Shown one piece after another: positions 16,446 to 24,139 of a stretch of DNA of 64,000 bases. A program made the position numbers and the translations under genes. A model generated the notes under the pieces. That model saw only the letters and a program-made list of their open reading frames with translations, had not been told where the DNA came from and searched no databases. The DNA is taken from NCBI GenBank assembly GCA_038845865.1, contig JAWBQJ010000004.1, forward strand, positions 1-64,000, in the 5' to 3' direction. How positions within the stretch are numbered: position 1 is the stretch's first letter; each line of letters starts with the position of its first letter. The DNA comes from Desulfurococcaceae archaeon (lineage in GTDB: Archaea > Thermoproteota > Thermoprotei_A > Sulfolobales > Desulfurococcaceae).

Positions 16446-16477
16446 CGAGGGGTAAACGGCTGCTCCTCTCCCCAAAT

Positions 16478-16500
16478 AACTAACTTTTATACTCTTTCTG
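16478..16500 (+). terminator. Pyrimidine-rich terminator candidate after the structured RNA
   Basis: The run AACTTTTATACTCTTTCTG follows the stem by about 35 bases and could end the RNA. The rest of 16141-16300 and 16446-16540 holds no other feature I can see. Confidence 0.35.
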
Positions 16501-16540
16501 CTTAGTTTGCTTGGTAGCCTAAAATGCCTCTCATTACCGG

Positions 16541-17029
16541 CTACGCGCTGTCCTGCGGTTTAAGCCTCAATACTTCTATGAAGTTATTTGGCCATGGTGC
16601 AAGCGTGTACTTTTCGAGCCATTCATTATCGAAGTTCACGCTTTTCACGGTTTCAATGATCTGCTTCACCAGCCCCTCGGGTAGCTTACCTTCTCTTACA
16701 GCAGGACACTCTAAGTCTAAGTAGATTATTCTTTCCCGTGTTTTGAAGTCTACGTAAACGAGTACCGGCCAAAGCCTGCAGTCTAATGGCCGTTTTTCGT
16801 ATACAGTACAGTGGCCTTCTTTACTGAGGTAGGGGCACGGATTTCCCCCACGAGAACCAATGCACTTAACTACACCGCGCTCGGTTTCTATTTCGAATGC
16901 AACATCGCTGAAATCTTCTTCCTCCTCTGGTAAGAGGACTGCGTAGAAGCGTAAGCAGCAGTTCTCTTTACATTCGCTACATATTCTCTTAAAGTCCACG
17001 AAGTTGAACTTGTACGCGAGCCTACTCAT
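16541..17029 (-). CDS. YkgJ-type cysteine cluster protein (UPF0153)
   Basis: A 162-residue protein with the YkgJ/CxxCxxCC pattern: CSECKENCCLRFYAV near residue 17, GNPCPYLSKEGHCTVYEKRP near residues 62-82, and DCRLWPV. These conserved cysteines are predicted to bind zinc or iron. The family is widespread but its biochemical role is not established, although some members are placed with metal or RNA-modification genes. ATG at 17029 gives a normal length. It is transcribed alone on the minus strand. Confidence 0.8.
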   Translation of the reverse strand: MSRLAYKFNFVDFKRICSECKENCCLRFYAVLLPEEEEDFSDVAFEIETERGVVKCIGSRGGNPCPYLSKEGHCTVYEKRPLDCRLWPVLVYVDFKTRERIIYLDLECPAVREGKLPEGLVKQIIETVKSVNFDNEWLEKYTLAPWPNNFIEVLRLKPQDSA

Positions 17030-17197
17030 ACGGGTCCTCTTACATCTCCGCTTTCATAGTCCAGTGTGCGGGGTTTAAAAACAAGAACCGCTAGCTAAGC
17101 CATGATCGGATTGCTGGGACGAGCTACCGCGCGCCCTAGAACGCGGATTAAGCCCTCTCGCTGGTTTGCGAGTTGTTGCCACTTTGCTTCCCTTTCA

Positions 17198-17428
17198 CTA
17201 TACCCCTTTCGAGCCTCCACCAGGCTCAAGTATAAAGCACTCACCTAGACCTTGCTTCGCGACCCGCATGACACAAATCTCCAGGACAAGTGAGCGGAAA
17301 GAGGAATGGAGCCAACTAATGTAAACTACAAAGAGCCATGCGAAGCAAACCGCAATTCCGGCAAGCGGATCGGGCCAAGCGCCTTTGTTAGTAAGTAGAA
17401 GAGCGCTCGTCGGTTTGTCATGATCCAC
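17198..17428 (-). pseudogene. Possible fragment of a CDF cation-efflux transporter
   Basis: A 76-residue frame reads LLTNKGAWPDPLAGIAVCFA and then WLFVVYISWLHSSFRSLVLE, which resembles the helix 5-6 region of cation diffusion facilitators (the ADPIAGI motif). Full-length CDF proteins are about 290 residues, and no homologous sequence is visible on either side, so this looks like a remnant. The flanking parts of 17030-17481 contain no other recognisable gene. Chance resemblance is possible. Confidence 0.35.
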
Positions 17429-17481
17429 GCTATTTAAGCCTCCTACTATAATAATCTATTCTCGGCTAGCGGGTTGGCGAG

Positions 17482-17745
17482 ATGCTCTCGTTAGTACTTT
17501 TCATGCTGGCGCTGATAATCGTACTGGTTGGCATGCTACTAATAGTGCTCTCCATTATAGGCAGGAGCGAGGAAATCGAGCGTGGTGAGAAGCGTGTAGA
17601 GGGTGGAGGAGTCATAATTGTGGGCCCACTACCAATCGTTATAGGTACAAGCCAGAGAGCAGCGCTTGCACTAATCATACTCGCACTGGTACTCTTCGTA
17701 GTAGTTGTTGCGACGTTCATACTACTAGCTAGGTGGACTCCATGA
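17482..17745 (+). CDS. DUF131 family membrane protein, first copy
   Basis: An 87-residue protein with two hydrophobic helices (about 1-25 and 60-85) on either side of a conserved loop, RVEGGGVIIVGPLPIVIGTS, the hallmark of archaeal DUF131 (TIGR00304). The function of the family is unknown. Its stop codon overlaps the start of a second DUF131 gene as ATGA, so the two are translated from one message. Confidence 0.78.
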   Translation: MLSLVLFMLALIIVLVGMLLIVLSIIGRSEEIERGEKRVEGGGVIIVGPLPIVIGTSQRAALALIILALVLFVVVVATFILLARWTP

Positions 17746-18020
17746 ACCTCCTTAAACTAGGCGTAGTGCTCGTGTTCGTGGGCATGATCTTAGCCGTAAT
17801 CGCGACGTTCCTACAAGCACTAGGAGGGATCTCGGTATCCGGTGGAGGGTGCATAGTAGTGGGCTTTATACCGGTATGTTTCGGTGTAGGCGAGCACGCC
17901 TTACCAGCAATAATGATAGTGCTCGTGCTAGCAATAGCACTAGTGGTCATTAGCCTGTTATTTATGACCTACGTGCATAGAAGAATTAAGGAAACAATCC
18001 CACATGGCGTAGCTACCTAG
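17742..18020 (+). CDS. DUF131 family membrane protein, second copy
   Basis: A 92-residue protein with the same build as the preceding gene: helix at about 5-25, loop SGGGCIVVGFIPVCFGVG, helix at about 58-82. ATG 17742 overlaps the stop of the first copy (ATGA); a GTG at 17733 is a less likely start. The two proteins are only moderately similar outside the loop, so the duplication is old. The pair may form a heteromeric membrane complex, which is inference. Confidence 0.75.
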   Translation: MNLLKLGVVLVFVGMILAVIATFLQALGGISVSGGGCIVVGFIPVCFGVGEHALPAIMIVLVLAIALVVISLLFMTYVHRRIKETIPHGVAT

Positions 18021-18133
18021 CATTTATTCTCAGTTACCTAAAAGCCGGTAGAGCCGCGGAAAGCCGCCCAAGAAGAGGCTCGTAAACTGTGAGGTTCAAA
18101 ACGGGTCGAGTCACGCGCACAGCAGGGTTTACG

Positions 18134-18245
18134 AGTATAAAAGCCCTATTCACTGTACATGTTGATAGAGGCTCCGGCGAGAAGCCGCGTGTCACGCGGT
18201 CCTATGAACCGGAGCGGGTCCCCCGGTTCCCTGCATACTTCAATA
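18134..18245 (+). mobile_element. Possible IS605-type right end with structured RNA
   Basis: A TATA box (AGTATAAAA, 18134-18142) is followed by closely packed hairpins: CCGCGT/ACGCGG (18185-18199) and GAACCGG/CCGGTTC (18206-18229). The sequence then runs into CATACTTCAA. Right ends of IS605-family elements, which also encode the omega RNA of TnpB, have this look. No tnpB reading frame survives upstream, although one frame ends with a TnpB-tail-like stretch (RGPMNRSGSP). I cannot prove that it belongs to a former element. Confidence 0.4.
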
Positions 18246-18289
18246 ATCACCCAGAGAGGAAACTGACCTCCTCCCCGCCCTTGAGGTAG

Positions 18290-18460
18290 TTCACCACGTA
18301 GGCTGGGGATAGCCGTGGAGGGCATGAGCAGAACACGTGGACATGGCCTGGTAGAACCTCGATAGCTATAGGTTCACAGCCGAGCTCAAGCAGTATCTGC
18401 TCCAACACTTCTCTAGCGTATTCAGCAACCCGCCTACAAGAACGTCTCTACGGCGTCAGC
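18290..18460 (-). pseudogene. tnpA: Decayed IS200/IS605 TnpA transposase
   Basis: On the minus strand the sequence reads RRVAEYAREVLEQILLELG, then CEPIAIEVLPGHVHVFCSCP and PRLSPAYVVNYLKGGEEV. The HVH pair is the HUH metal-binding motif of Y1 transposases, and PRLSPAYVVNYLKG is the typical stretch after it. A one-base deletion near 18435 separates this from an upstream RRDVLVG piece, and the C-terminal part with the catalytic tyrosine is lost. The gene is not functional. Confidence 0.75.
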
Positions 18461-18510
18461 ATCGTAACTCACCGGTGCGTTACTAATGTCAATACTAGGG
18501 AGGATCGCGT

Positions 18511-18600
18511 GTGGAACTAAAAGGGTTCCTCAAAGTTAAATTAAAATACGTTGAAGAAGTCCAGAAGCGAATAGCGGAGAAAGCAGTAGGGTGGTGTTAA
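18511..18600 (+). CDS. Short open frame in the decayed region, doubtful
   Basis: A 29-residue frame from GTG 18511 to TAA 18600 encodes a charged helix-like peptide ending KRIAEKAVGWC. It has no recognised relative and may be a remnant of a larger gene. The rest of 18601-18864 shows no gene, only AT-rich sequence before hypD. Confidence 0.2.
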   Translation: MELKGFLKVKLKYVEEVQKRIAEKAVGWC

Positions 18601-18936
18601 AGGTGATGCTGGTTTTAGACTTACAAGCAAATTATGCGTTAAAATGAACATCGGTAATGCAGGAAAAACTACGGCAAAGGATAAGACATCACCTATGAAA
18701 GAAGACTATAAAACTCTGTTAATAATGCACCCTAAACGGTATTAATCTCAATCAAAGCCAGTATCTTTCCCTGATATCCCCCCTCTCGCGGACATCTCTA
18801 CACGCTTTCAATCCTTATCTATCCTTCAAAGAATAACTCAGAGTCCTTTTCTTGATGTGTAAGCATGTATAGGTCTCTAGAGGTCTCCGTGGAGCTATGG
18901 CATGTATTTAATCTACTTTCTAAAGTAGTTTTCGTA

Positions 18937-20154
18937 GTGGCTAGCCGGGTAGGTGTTTACTTGGGCTTCAAGGTCTTCAGGGAGCTTGAAAGCGCGCTAA
19001 GGTACGACCGCGAGCTTGCAAGTGCTATCGTCAAGAAGATTGGCGAGTACTGGGAACTGTGTAGAAGGGCGGTGTGGGAGGAGAAGCTGAAAGTCATGGA
19101 TTTTTGCGGCACTCACGAGTGGACCATAACACACTACGGTATCAGAGGCCTTGTACCGGAGGGCTTAGAGCTCGTTGCCGGTCCCGGGTGCCCGGTCTGC
19201 GTCACTCCATCGCACTACGTAGAGGAGCTCTTAAAGTTGGCACTTGACGGCTTAGTAATATATGCTTATGGCGACGTCTACAGGCTCAGGGCCCACAAGG
19301 ACGTTAGAGGAGCGCGCTCGCTGAGCGATGCCCGCGCGCTAGGTGCCGATGTGAGAGTGGTCCCGGACATCCTAACGGCTATTAGAGACGCGGTGAAACA
19401 TGGAAAGCCTTCAGTATTCGCCGGTATAGGTTTTGAGACGGTGGCACCTGGCTACGCGCAAGCCATTTTAAAAGCCCACTTACCCGGGAACTTAAAGCTA
19501 CTAAGCCTCGTCAAGTTAACACCACCAGCAATGTTCTACTCGCTTGAAGTGTCGAGGGAGAAGCCAATCGAGCCGCCCATCATGGGGGTAATAGCCCCGG
19601 GGCACGTCTCGACGATTACTGGTGCTAAGGCCTGGGAGCCGGTTGCAGAGAACTACGAAATACCCGTGGTTGTCTCGGGTTTCGAGCCCGTGGACGTGCT
19701 TATCTCCATACTGGAGATCCTAAAGCAGCTCGTGCGGGGAGAGCACAAGGTGACGATCGAGTATGTGAGGGCTGTCACGTGGCACGGGGACCTGAGCGCG
19801 CAGAACAGTATTATGCGTGTTTTCGAGGTGATCGATGATGCTTGGAGAGGTATAGGTTTTCTACCGAAAAGTGGCTTAAGGCTCAGAGAGCGCTACAAAA
19901 AACACGACGCGTTTTACGAGTATGGAATATCCGAGCTCAAAGCAGGTGGTGAGAATGACATGCCAGCGGGGTGTAGGTGTGCTGAAATAGTGCTAGGCAA
20001 GGCCTATCCCTCCCAGTGCCCGCTATTCCTCAAGACATGTACCCCTCAGAAACCCGTAGGGCCCTGCATGGTTTCAAGCGAAGGTACATGCGCTATATGG
20101 GCTAAATACGGTTCAAGGGAATTATTAGTAAGGTTAGCGCACGAACTAAAGTAA
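18937..20154 (+). CDS. hypD: [NiFe] hydrogenase maturation protein HypD
   Basis: HypD is a 4Fe-4S protein that, with HypC, holds the iron atom while the CN and CO ligands of the hydrogenase active site are added. The motifs MDFCGTHEWTI, GPGCPVCVTP, GFETVAP and, near the C-terminus, the cysteine-rich MPAGCRCAEIV ... CPLFLKTC are all present. The frame is open to an ATG at 18865, but the TATA-like TATTTAATC at 18905 predicts transcription from about 18934, so GTG 18937 is the likely leaderless start; TTG 18961 is an alternative. From there the length (405 residues) is close to the family norm. It is the first gene of a five-gene operon. Confidence 0.94.
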   Translation: MASRVGVYLGFKVFRELESALRYDRELASAIVKKIGEYWELCRRAVWEEKLKVMDFCGTHEWTITHYGIRGLVPEGLELVAGPGCPVCVTPSHYVEELLKLALDGLVIYAYGDVYRLRAHKDVRGARSLSDARALGADVRVVPDILTAIRDAVKHGKPSVFAGIGFETVAPGYAQAILKAHLPGNLKLLSLVKLTPPAMFYSLEVSREKPIEPPIMGVIAPGHVSTITGAKAWEPVAENYEIPVVVSGFEPVDVLISILEILKQLVRGEHKVTIEYVRAVTWHGDLSAQNSIMRVFEVIDDAWRGIGFLPKSGLRLRERYKKHDAFYEYGISELKAGGENDMPAGCRCAEIVLGKAYPSQCPLFLKTCTPQKPVGPCMVSSEGTCAIWAKYGSRELLVRLAHELK

Positions 20155-20177
20155 GAGGAGGTCCGGGGCTTGCGACC

Positions 20178-20477
20178 GTGTGCATAGGTACACCTGCTAT
20201 TATTCTAGACGTAGACTACGGTAACATGACGGCTACAGTTGATTACGGGGACGGCGTTCCAAGGTCGGTTTTAATAGGCATATCCGAGGAAAAGGTCAAG
20301 CGAGGCGATATAGTAGTAGTTCACGCAGGCGTTGTGGTGTCAAGAATGAGCGAAGATGAGATATTGGAGCAGATCAGGTTCTTCAAGGAAGCACTCGGAG
20401 AAGAGTTTGTAAGCATCGCCTCCACATACATCTCGCTCTTGGAGAAGTCCCGTGTAATTAAAGGGAACGAGGTGTAG
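20178..20477 (+). CDS. hypC: [NiFe] hydrogenase maturation chaperone HypC
   Basis: A 99-residue HypC/HupF protein starting with MCIGTPAIIL; the second-position cysteine is the one that binds iron and the hydrogenase large subunit. The small OB-fold is followed by a C-terminal helix that binds HypD. It starts at GTG, 23 bases after hypD, with a purine-rich GAGGAGGT as a ribosome binding site. The next gene, hypE, begins 3 bases after its stop. Confidence 0.95.
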   Translation: MCIGTPAIILDVDYGNMTATVDYGDGVPRSVLIGISEEKVKRGDIVVVHAGVVVSRMSEDEILEQIRFFKEALGEEFVSIASTYISLLEKSRVIKGNEV

Positions 20478-20480
20478 GTT

Positions 20481-21527
20481 GTGGAGCGCGTTACGTTAGC
20501 TCACGGTGCAGGAGGAGCTGAAATGTTAGAACTACTGGAGAGGCTTTTCTTTAAACGAGTTGAAAGTAGATTGAAGCGCGTCGAGGGTGGTATAGGCATA
20601 GATGTCGCAGATGATGCGGCTGCTGTACCCCTGCAAGATGGCAGCTACCTAGTGGTCTCGACAGACTCTTACACGGTGAACCCGCTTTTCTTCCCCGGGG
20701 GTAATATAGGTACGTTAGCTGCGGCCGGTTCCATTAACGACGTATTAATGCTCGGTGGTAGGCCCTTAGCCATGCTGGACTCCGTGGTCGTCGAAGAAGG
20801 GTTCTCTCTGAGAGATCTGGAAACCATAGTTAACTCCATGCTCGAAGTCCTGAAAGCTGAGGGCATCGCGTTGATCGGCGGTGACTTCAAGGTTATGCCT
20901 CGAGGACAGGTAGACAAGCTCATCATTACCACGACGGCCCTGGGTATAGCCGAGAAGCCCATTGTTGATAGGCCCGTGCCAGGGGATAGGATTTTCGTGA
21001 GCGACTTCGTGGGCGATCACGGTGCCGTTATACTGTTAGCACAGACCGGCCTGGCGGATAGCGTGGAGGAGTTATCTAAAGGGCTATTAAAGAGCGATGT
21101 TAAACCATTAACAAAGCTCATGCTTCCCTTGATATCAAAATATAGGGACTGCATCACGGCTGCGAGAGACCCCACACGGGGAGGGCTCGCAGGCGTGTTA
21201 AATGAGTGGGCTGAAAGAAACGGCGTGCTAATAGTTATTAGGGAAGAAGACATCCCCGTAAAGGAACCTGTAAGGAGGTATGCTGAAGCGCTCGGAGTAG
21301 ACCCGCTGTACCTCGCTAGTGAGGGGGTGGCAGTACTTTCCCTGAGGCCAGAGTGCGCGGAGGAGGTTGTTAAATATGCTAGGGGCTTGGGATTCGTAAA
21401 TGCCAGGATCATAGGTGACGTCAGGGAAACGGACATGTTTAGAGGTTACGTAGCAGCGGAAACCAGTATTGGTGGTTTAAGGCTGGTGGAGCCTCCGCGC
21501 GGAGAGCTAGTACCGAGAATATGTTGA
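20481..21527 (+). CDS. hypE: [NiFe] hydrogenase maturation protein HypE
   Basis: HypE dehydrates a carbamoyl group on its C-terminal cysteine to thiocyanate, the source of the cyanide ligands. The protein ends in VPRIC, the conserved PRIC tail, and starts with the characteristic AHGAGGAEMLEL glycine-rich segment. The AIRS/PurM-like ATP-binding fold is complete (GVDPLYLASEG near residue 272). HypF, which supplies the carbamoyl group, is not encoded in this window. The MBL gene follows with no spacing (TGAGTG). Confidence 0.95.
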   Translation: MERVTLAHGAGGAEMLELLERLFFKRVESRLKRVEGGIGIDVADDAAAVPLQDGSYLVVSTDSYTVNPLFFPGGNIGTLAAAGSINDVLMLGGRPLAMLDSVVVEEGFSLRDLETIVNSMLEVLKAEGIALIGGDFKVMPRGQVDKLIITTTALGIAEKPIVDRPVPGDRIFVSDFVGDHGAVILLAQTGLADSVEELSKGLLKSDVKPLTKLMLPLISKYRDCITAARDPTRGGLAGVLNEWAERNGVLIVIREEDIPVKEPVRRYAEALGVDPLYLASEGVAVLSLRPECAEEVVKYARGLGFVNARIIGDVRETDMFRGYVAAETSIGGLRLVEPPRGELVPRIC

Positions 21528-22136
21528 GTGTCTGCGTTGCCCAGGAAGCTGGTCTTAAAAAACGTGGCGATTTCGAGAAAAGGCTTCGCGGGAGTTCAGC
21601 TCGAGTACAGGGGGACAACATACTGCATAGACCCGGGTAGCCCCGAGGGCTGCGAATACGTTTTCTGTACTCATTTTCATAAAAGGCACTGTAACGAAGA
21701 CTCCGTCAAGGTGTCCTACGGGAGGCTCATTTCACCGAGTGCTGGCATGCTCGTAAAACCCGGTAGCGTGCTCCAACTCCATGATCTAGTTATAGAGGCC
21801 GTTGAAGCCTACAACGTACCTGGGCTCTACAGTAACAACCCCCCACACCCTAGGGGGCTAGGCGTCGGCTACTTACTCGTATTTCCAGGTAATCTCGTAG
21901 TTTACTATACGGGTGATACTAACCTCGTGGAAGAGGTCATCGGGGTCTCGAGGAGGCCTACCGTGCTGGTTCTACCCATAGGCGGGCACTGTGTCATGAC
22001 ACCGGAGGAGGCTTTAGAAGCCGTCATGAGCCTTAGGCCCCAAATTACCATACCAGTGCATTTTGATGGTATAGAGCAGTACTACAAGTTCAGGGACATG
22101 GCACAGCCGTATACGCAGGTGGTTCTACTGAGATGA
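21528..22136 (+). CDS. Metallo-beta-lactamase-fold protein with altered metal motif
   Basis: A 202-residue MBL-fold protein resembling the UPF0173 group: metal-site region FCTHFHKRHC (residues 46-55), GDTNL near 128, PIGGHCVMTPEEALEA near 147 and IPVHFDG near 174. In active enzymes the first motif is HxHxDH; here it is HFHKRH, with arginine where the second-metal aspartate should be. It may therefore bind one metal or none, or use the neighbouring cysteines. It starts at GTG directly after the hypE stop and overlaps the next gene by 4 bases, so it is part of the hyp operon. A role in ligand synthesis or protection is conceivable but not shown. Confidence 0.82.
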   Translation: MSALPRKLVLKNVAISRKGFAGVQLEYRGTTYCIDPGSPEGCEYVFCTHFHKRHCNEDSVKVSYGRLISPSAGMLVKPGSVLQLHDLVIEAVEAYNVPGLYSNNPPHPRGLGVGYLLVFPGNLVVYYTGDTNLVEEVIGVSRRPTVLVLPIGGHCVMTPEEALEAVMSLRPQITIPVHFDGIEQYYKFRDMAQPYTQVVLLR

Positions 22137-24013
22137 CGGTACGTCCCTTAGAAAAACTCTTAGAAAACCTGGTTTCACGCGAAAGAGTAGTACCGCCCTC
22201 CATGAAGTGGAAGGCCGTTATACTCGAGGAATACCGGGAAGTATACGAAGAGAGCTTAAAGAACTACACTGCGTTCTGGGAGCGGGAGGCAAGACGGCTC
22301 AAGTGGACTACTCCCTGGTTCAGCGTCGTTGAAGGTGCCCCGCCACGCGTGAGGTGGTTCGCAGGAGGTGGTCTTAGTGCATACTACAATGTAGTGGGTA
22401 AGCACGTAGATACCTGGATCTGGAGTAAACCAGCAGTGATTTGGGAAGGCGAAGAAGGCGACGCGAAAGTGTTACTGTACAGTGAACTAGACGAGCTCGC
22501 TGGGAAAATCGCTTCCGGCTTGATGGCTCTCGGCGTGAAACCAGGGGATTGGATTACCCTGTACGTACCTCCACTGGTGGAGTCCATTGCGGTGATGCTC
22601 GCTGCCATAAGAATAGGCGCAGTATTCGAACCCGTATTCACCGGGTTTGGTTACTGGGAACTCGCGAGGAGAATCCATCGGAGAAAACCCAAGGTGGTAT
22701 TCGTGGCTGACGGCTTCTATAGACGCGGTAAACAGGTGGACACGCTCGAGACAGCCCGGAGGTCGTTCGAGTATGCTAACTATAAAGCAACGTTAGTGGT
22801 CCTCGAGAGGTTGGGAGCCCGTTCTCTTAGAGAGAACGAGCTTTCATTCGATGATTTGACCGGATTAACGCGCAAGAAAGTAGATGACTACGTGGCCGAG
22901 AGCACGCACCCTCTCTTCGGACTACACAGCGGTTATCTCGAGGACTTTAAACCAATAACCCATCCAACAGGCGGATTCCTGGTCCAAGTATATGCTACCA
23001 GCAGGTGGATTGGACTTAGACCCCACGACACCTACTTCTGCACTGTATGGCCCGGCTGGATCACGAGCGTGAGTTACGGTTTTCTCGGACCCTTAATGTT
23101 GGGTTCCACCTTGCTACTATACGACGGTAGCTTTGACCACCCCTCACACGAACGGGTATGGAGCCTCGTGGAGGACTATGCCATTACCTTGCTACTAACA
23201 ACTAGTAGTTTACTCAGAATTCTGAGTAAGAGAGGAGAGGCGGTGTTGCGCTATAACATGGATACGCTGAGGGCGGTCATGGTCACCGCCGAACCGCTGG
23301 AACCGGAAACGTGGTGGTGGGTTTACAGAGCCGTTGGCACTGGTAGAAGCCCCCTAATAACTTCCGTACCCGAGAAACTTACTGGGAGAATACCGGTGAT
23401 AAGCCTCTACATCGTGAGCGAAATAGGGACCTTCGTGGCGGGTAATCTCGTGAATTACACATTCCCACCAATAGCGCCGGGTTCTGTAGGCCTCCCAATA
23501 CCCGGCTTCTACGTCGATGTTGTAAACGATGCAGGTATCAGCGTCAAGGAAATGATCGGCAGGGTCATTTTGAGGAGGCCGTGGCCTTCAATGCCCGTAG
23601 AATACTCCGAAGAGTATGCTAAGAAATGGGTTAACGGCTACTACGAGGTGGGGGATTACGGCTACATTTCACGAGATGGCTACCTCTACGTACTCGGTAG
23701 AAATGATGGCGTTGCGAAAAGCAGTGGCTTCAGGTTAAGCCCTGGAGCCGTGTCCAAGGCGTTGAAAGAGCACTTAAATATAGAGTCAACGGTGGTCAGG
23801 TGCCGCGACCCCGAGAGGCTGGAGCAGCTGGCATTGATCTACGCCGGTGCGGTGAGCAGCCAGGTCGTAAGAAACGCGATCAGGCTTCTTTTAGGCCCCA
23901 TAACGGAACCCCATTTAATCGTCAACGCGAATACCGAAGTGGTTAAGCGAATACCTCTCGGCTTACTGGTGGAGGAGTGTTCGGAAAAGGGGCTCGGTCC
24001 CTACATTAATTGA
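22133..24013 (+). CDS. Acetyl-CoA-synthetase-like protein with degenerate ATP motif
   Basis: A 626-residue member of the AMP-binding (ANL) superfamily, closest to acetyl-CoA synthetases: an ACAS N-terminal region (YTAFWEREARRLKWTTPW), then WPGWITSVSYGFLGPLM near 304 and YEVGDYGYISRDGYLYVLGR near 505. Two catalytic motifs are damaged. The P-loop-like A3 motif (YTSGTTGKPKG in active enzymes) reads LHSGYLEDFKPITH. The C-terminal A10 lysine motif (PKTRSGK) reads NTEVVKRIPLG. Normal adenylation activity is therefore doubtful. The gene overlaps the MBL gene (ATGA) and ends the hypDCE operon, suggesting a specialised or structural role there. Confidence 0.8.
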   Translation: MTVRPLEKLLENLVSRERVVPPSMKWKAVILEEYREVYEESLKNYTAFWEREARRLKWTTPWFSVVEGAPPRVRWFAGGGLSAYYNVVGKHVDTWIWSKPAVIWEGEEGDAKVLLYSELDELAGKIASGLMALGVKPGDWITLYVPPLVESIAVMLAAIRIGAVFEPVFTGFGYWELARRIHRRKPKVVFVADGFYRRGKQVDTLETARRSFEYANYKATLVVLERLGARSLRENELSFDDLTGLTRKKVDDYVAESTHPLFGLHSGYLEDFKPITHPTGGFLVQVYATSRWIGLRPHDTYFCTVWPGWITSVSYGFLGPLMLGSTLLLYDGSFDHPSHERVWSLVEDYAITLLLTTSSLLRILSKRGEAVLRYNMDTLRAVMVTAEPLEPETWWWVYRAVGTGRSPLITSVPEKLTGRIPVISLYIVSEIGTFVAGNLVNYTFPPIAPGSVGLPIPGFYVDVVNDAGISVKEMIGRVILRRPWPSMPVEYSEEYAKKWVNGYYEVGDYGYISRDGYLYVLGRNDGVAKSSGFRLSPGAVSKALKEHLNIESTVVRCRDPERLEQLALIYAGAVSSQVVRNAIRLLLGPITEPHLIVNANTEVVKRIPLGLLVEECSEKGLGPYIN

Positions 24014-24102
24014 TGTTCTCCTGCACGGCTTCGGACCTGCATCAACGACCCTGTAAGTAAGCGAGGACCCTGCCCTTAAGGGTGTGGAGAGAGTTAGCAC
24101 GG

Positions 24103-24112
24103 TGTTTTATAA
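24103..24112 (+). promoter_or_regulatory. TATA box of the DUF763 gene
   Basis: GTTTTATAAG is about 30 bases before GTG 24140. The preceding interval also has the perfect palindrome CCCTTAAGGG (about 24073-24082), of unknown meaning. Confidence 0.5.
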
Positions 24113-24139
24113 GCTGCGATTTTAGAATAGTTTATTGAA

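Noticed and set aside
18089-18289. 66-codon frame as a gene
   Set aside because: It crosses the hairpin-rich mobile-element end and has no protein-like pattern or homologue that I recognise.
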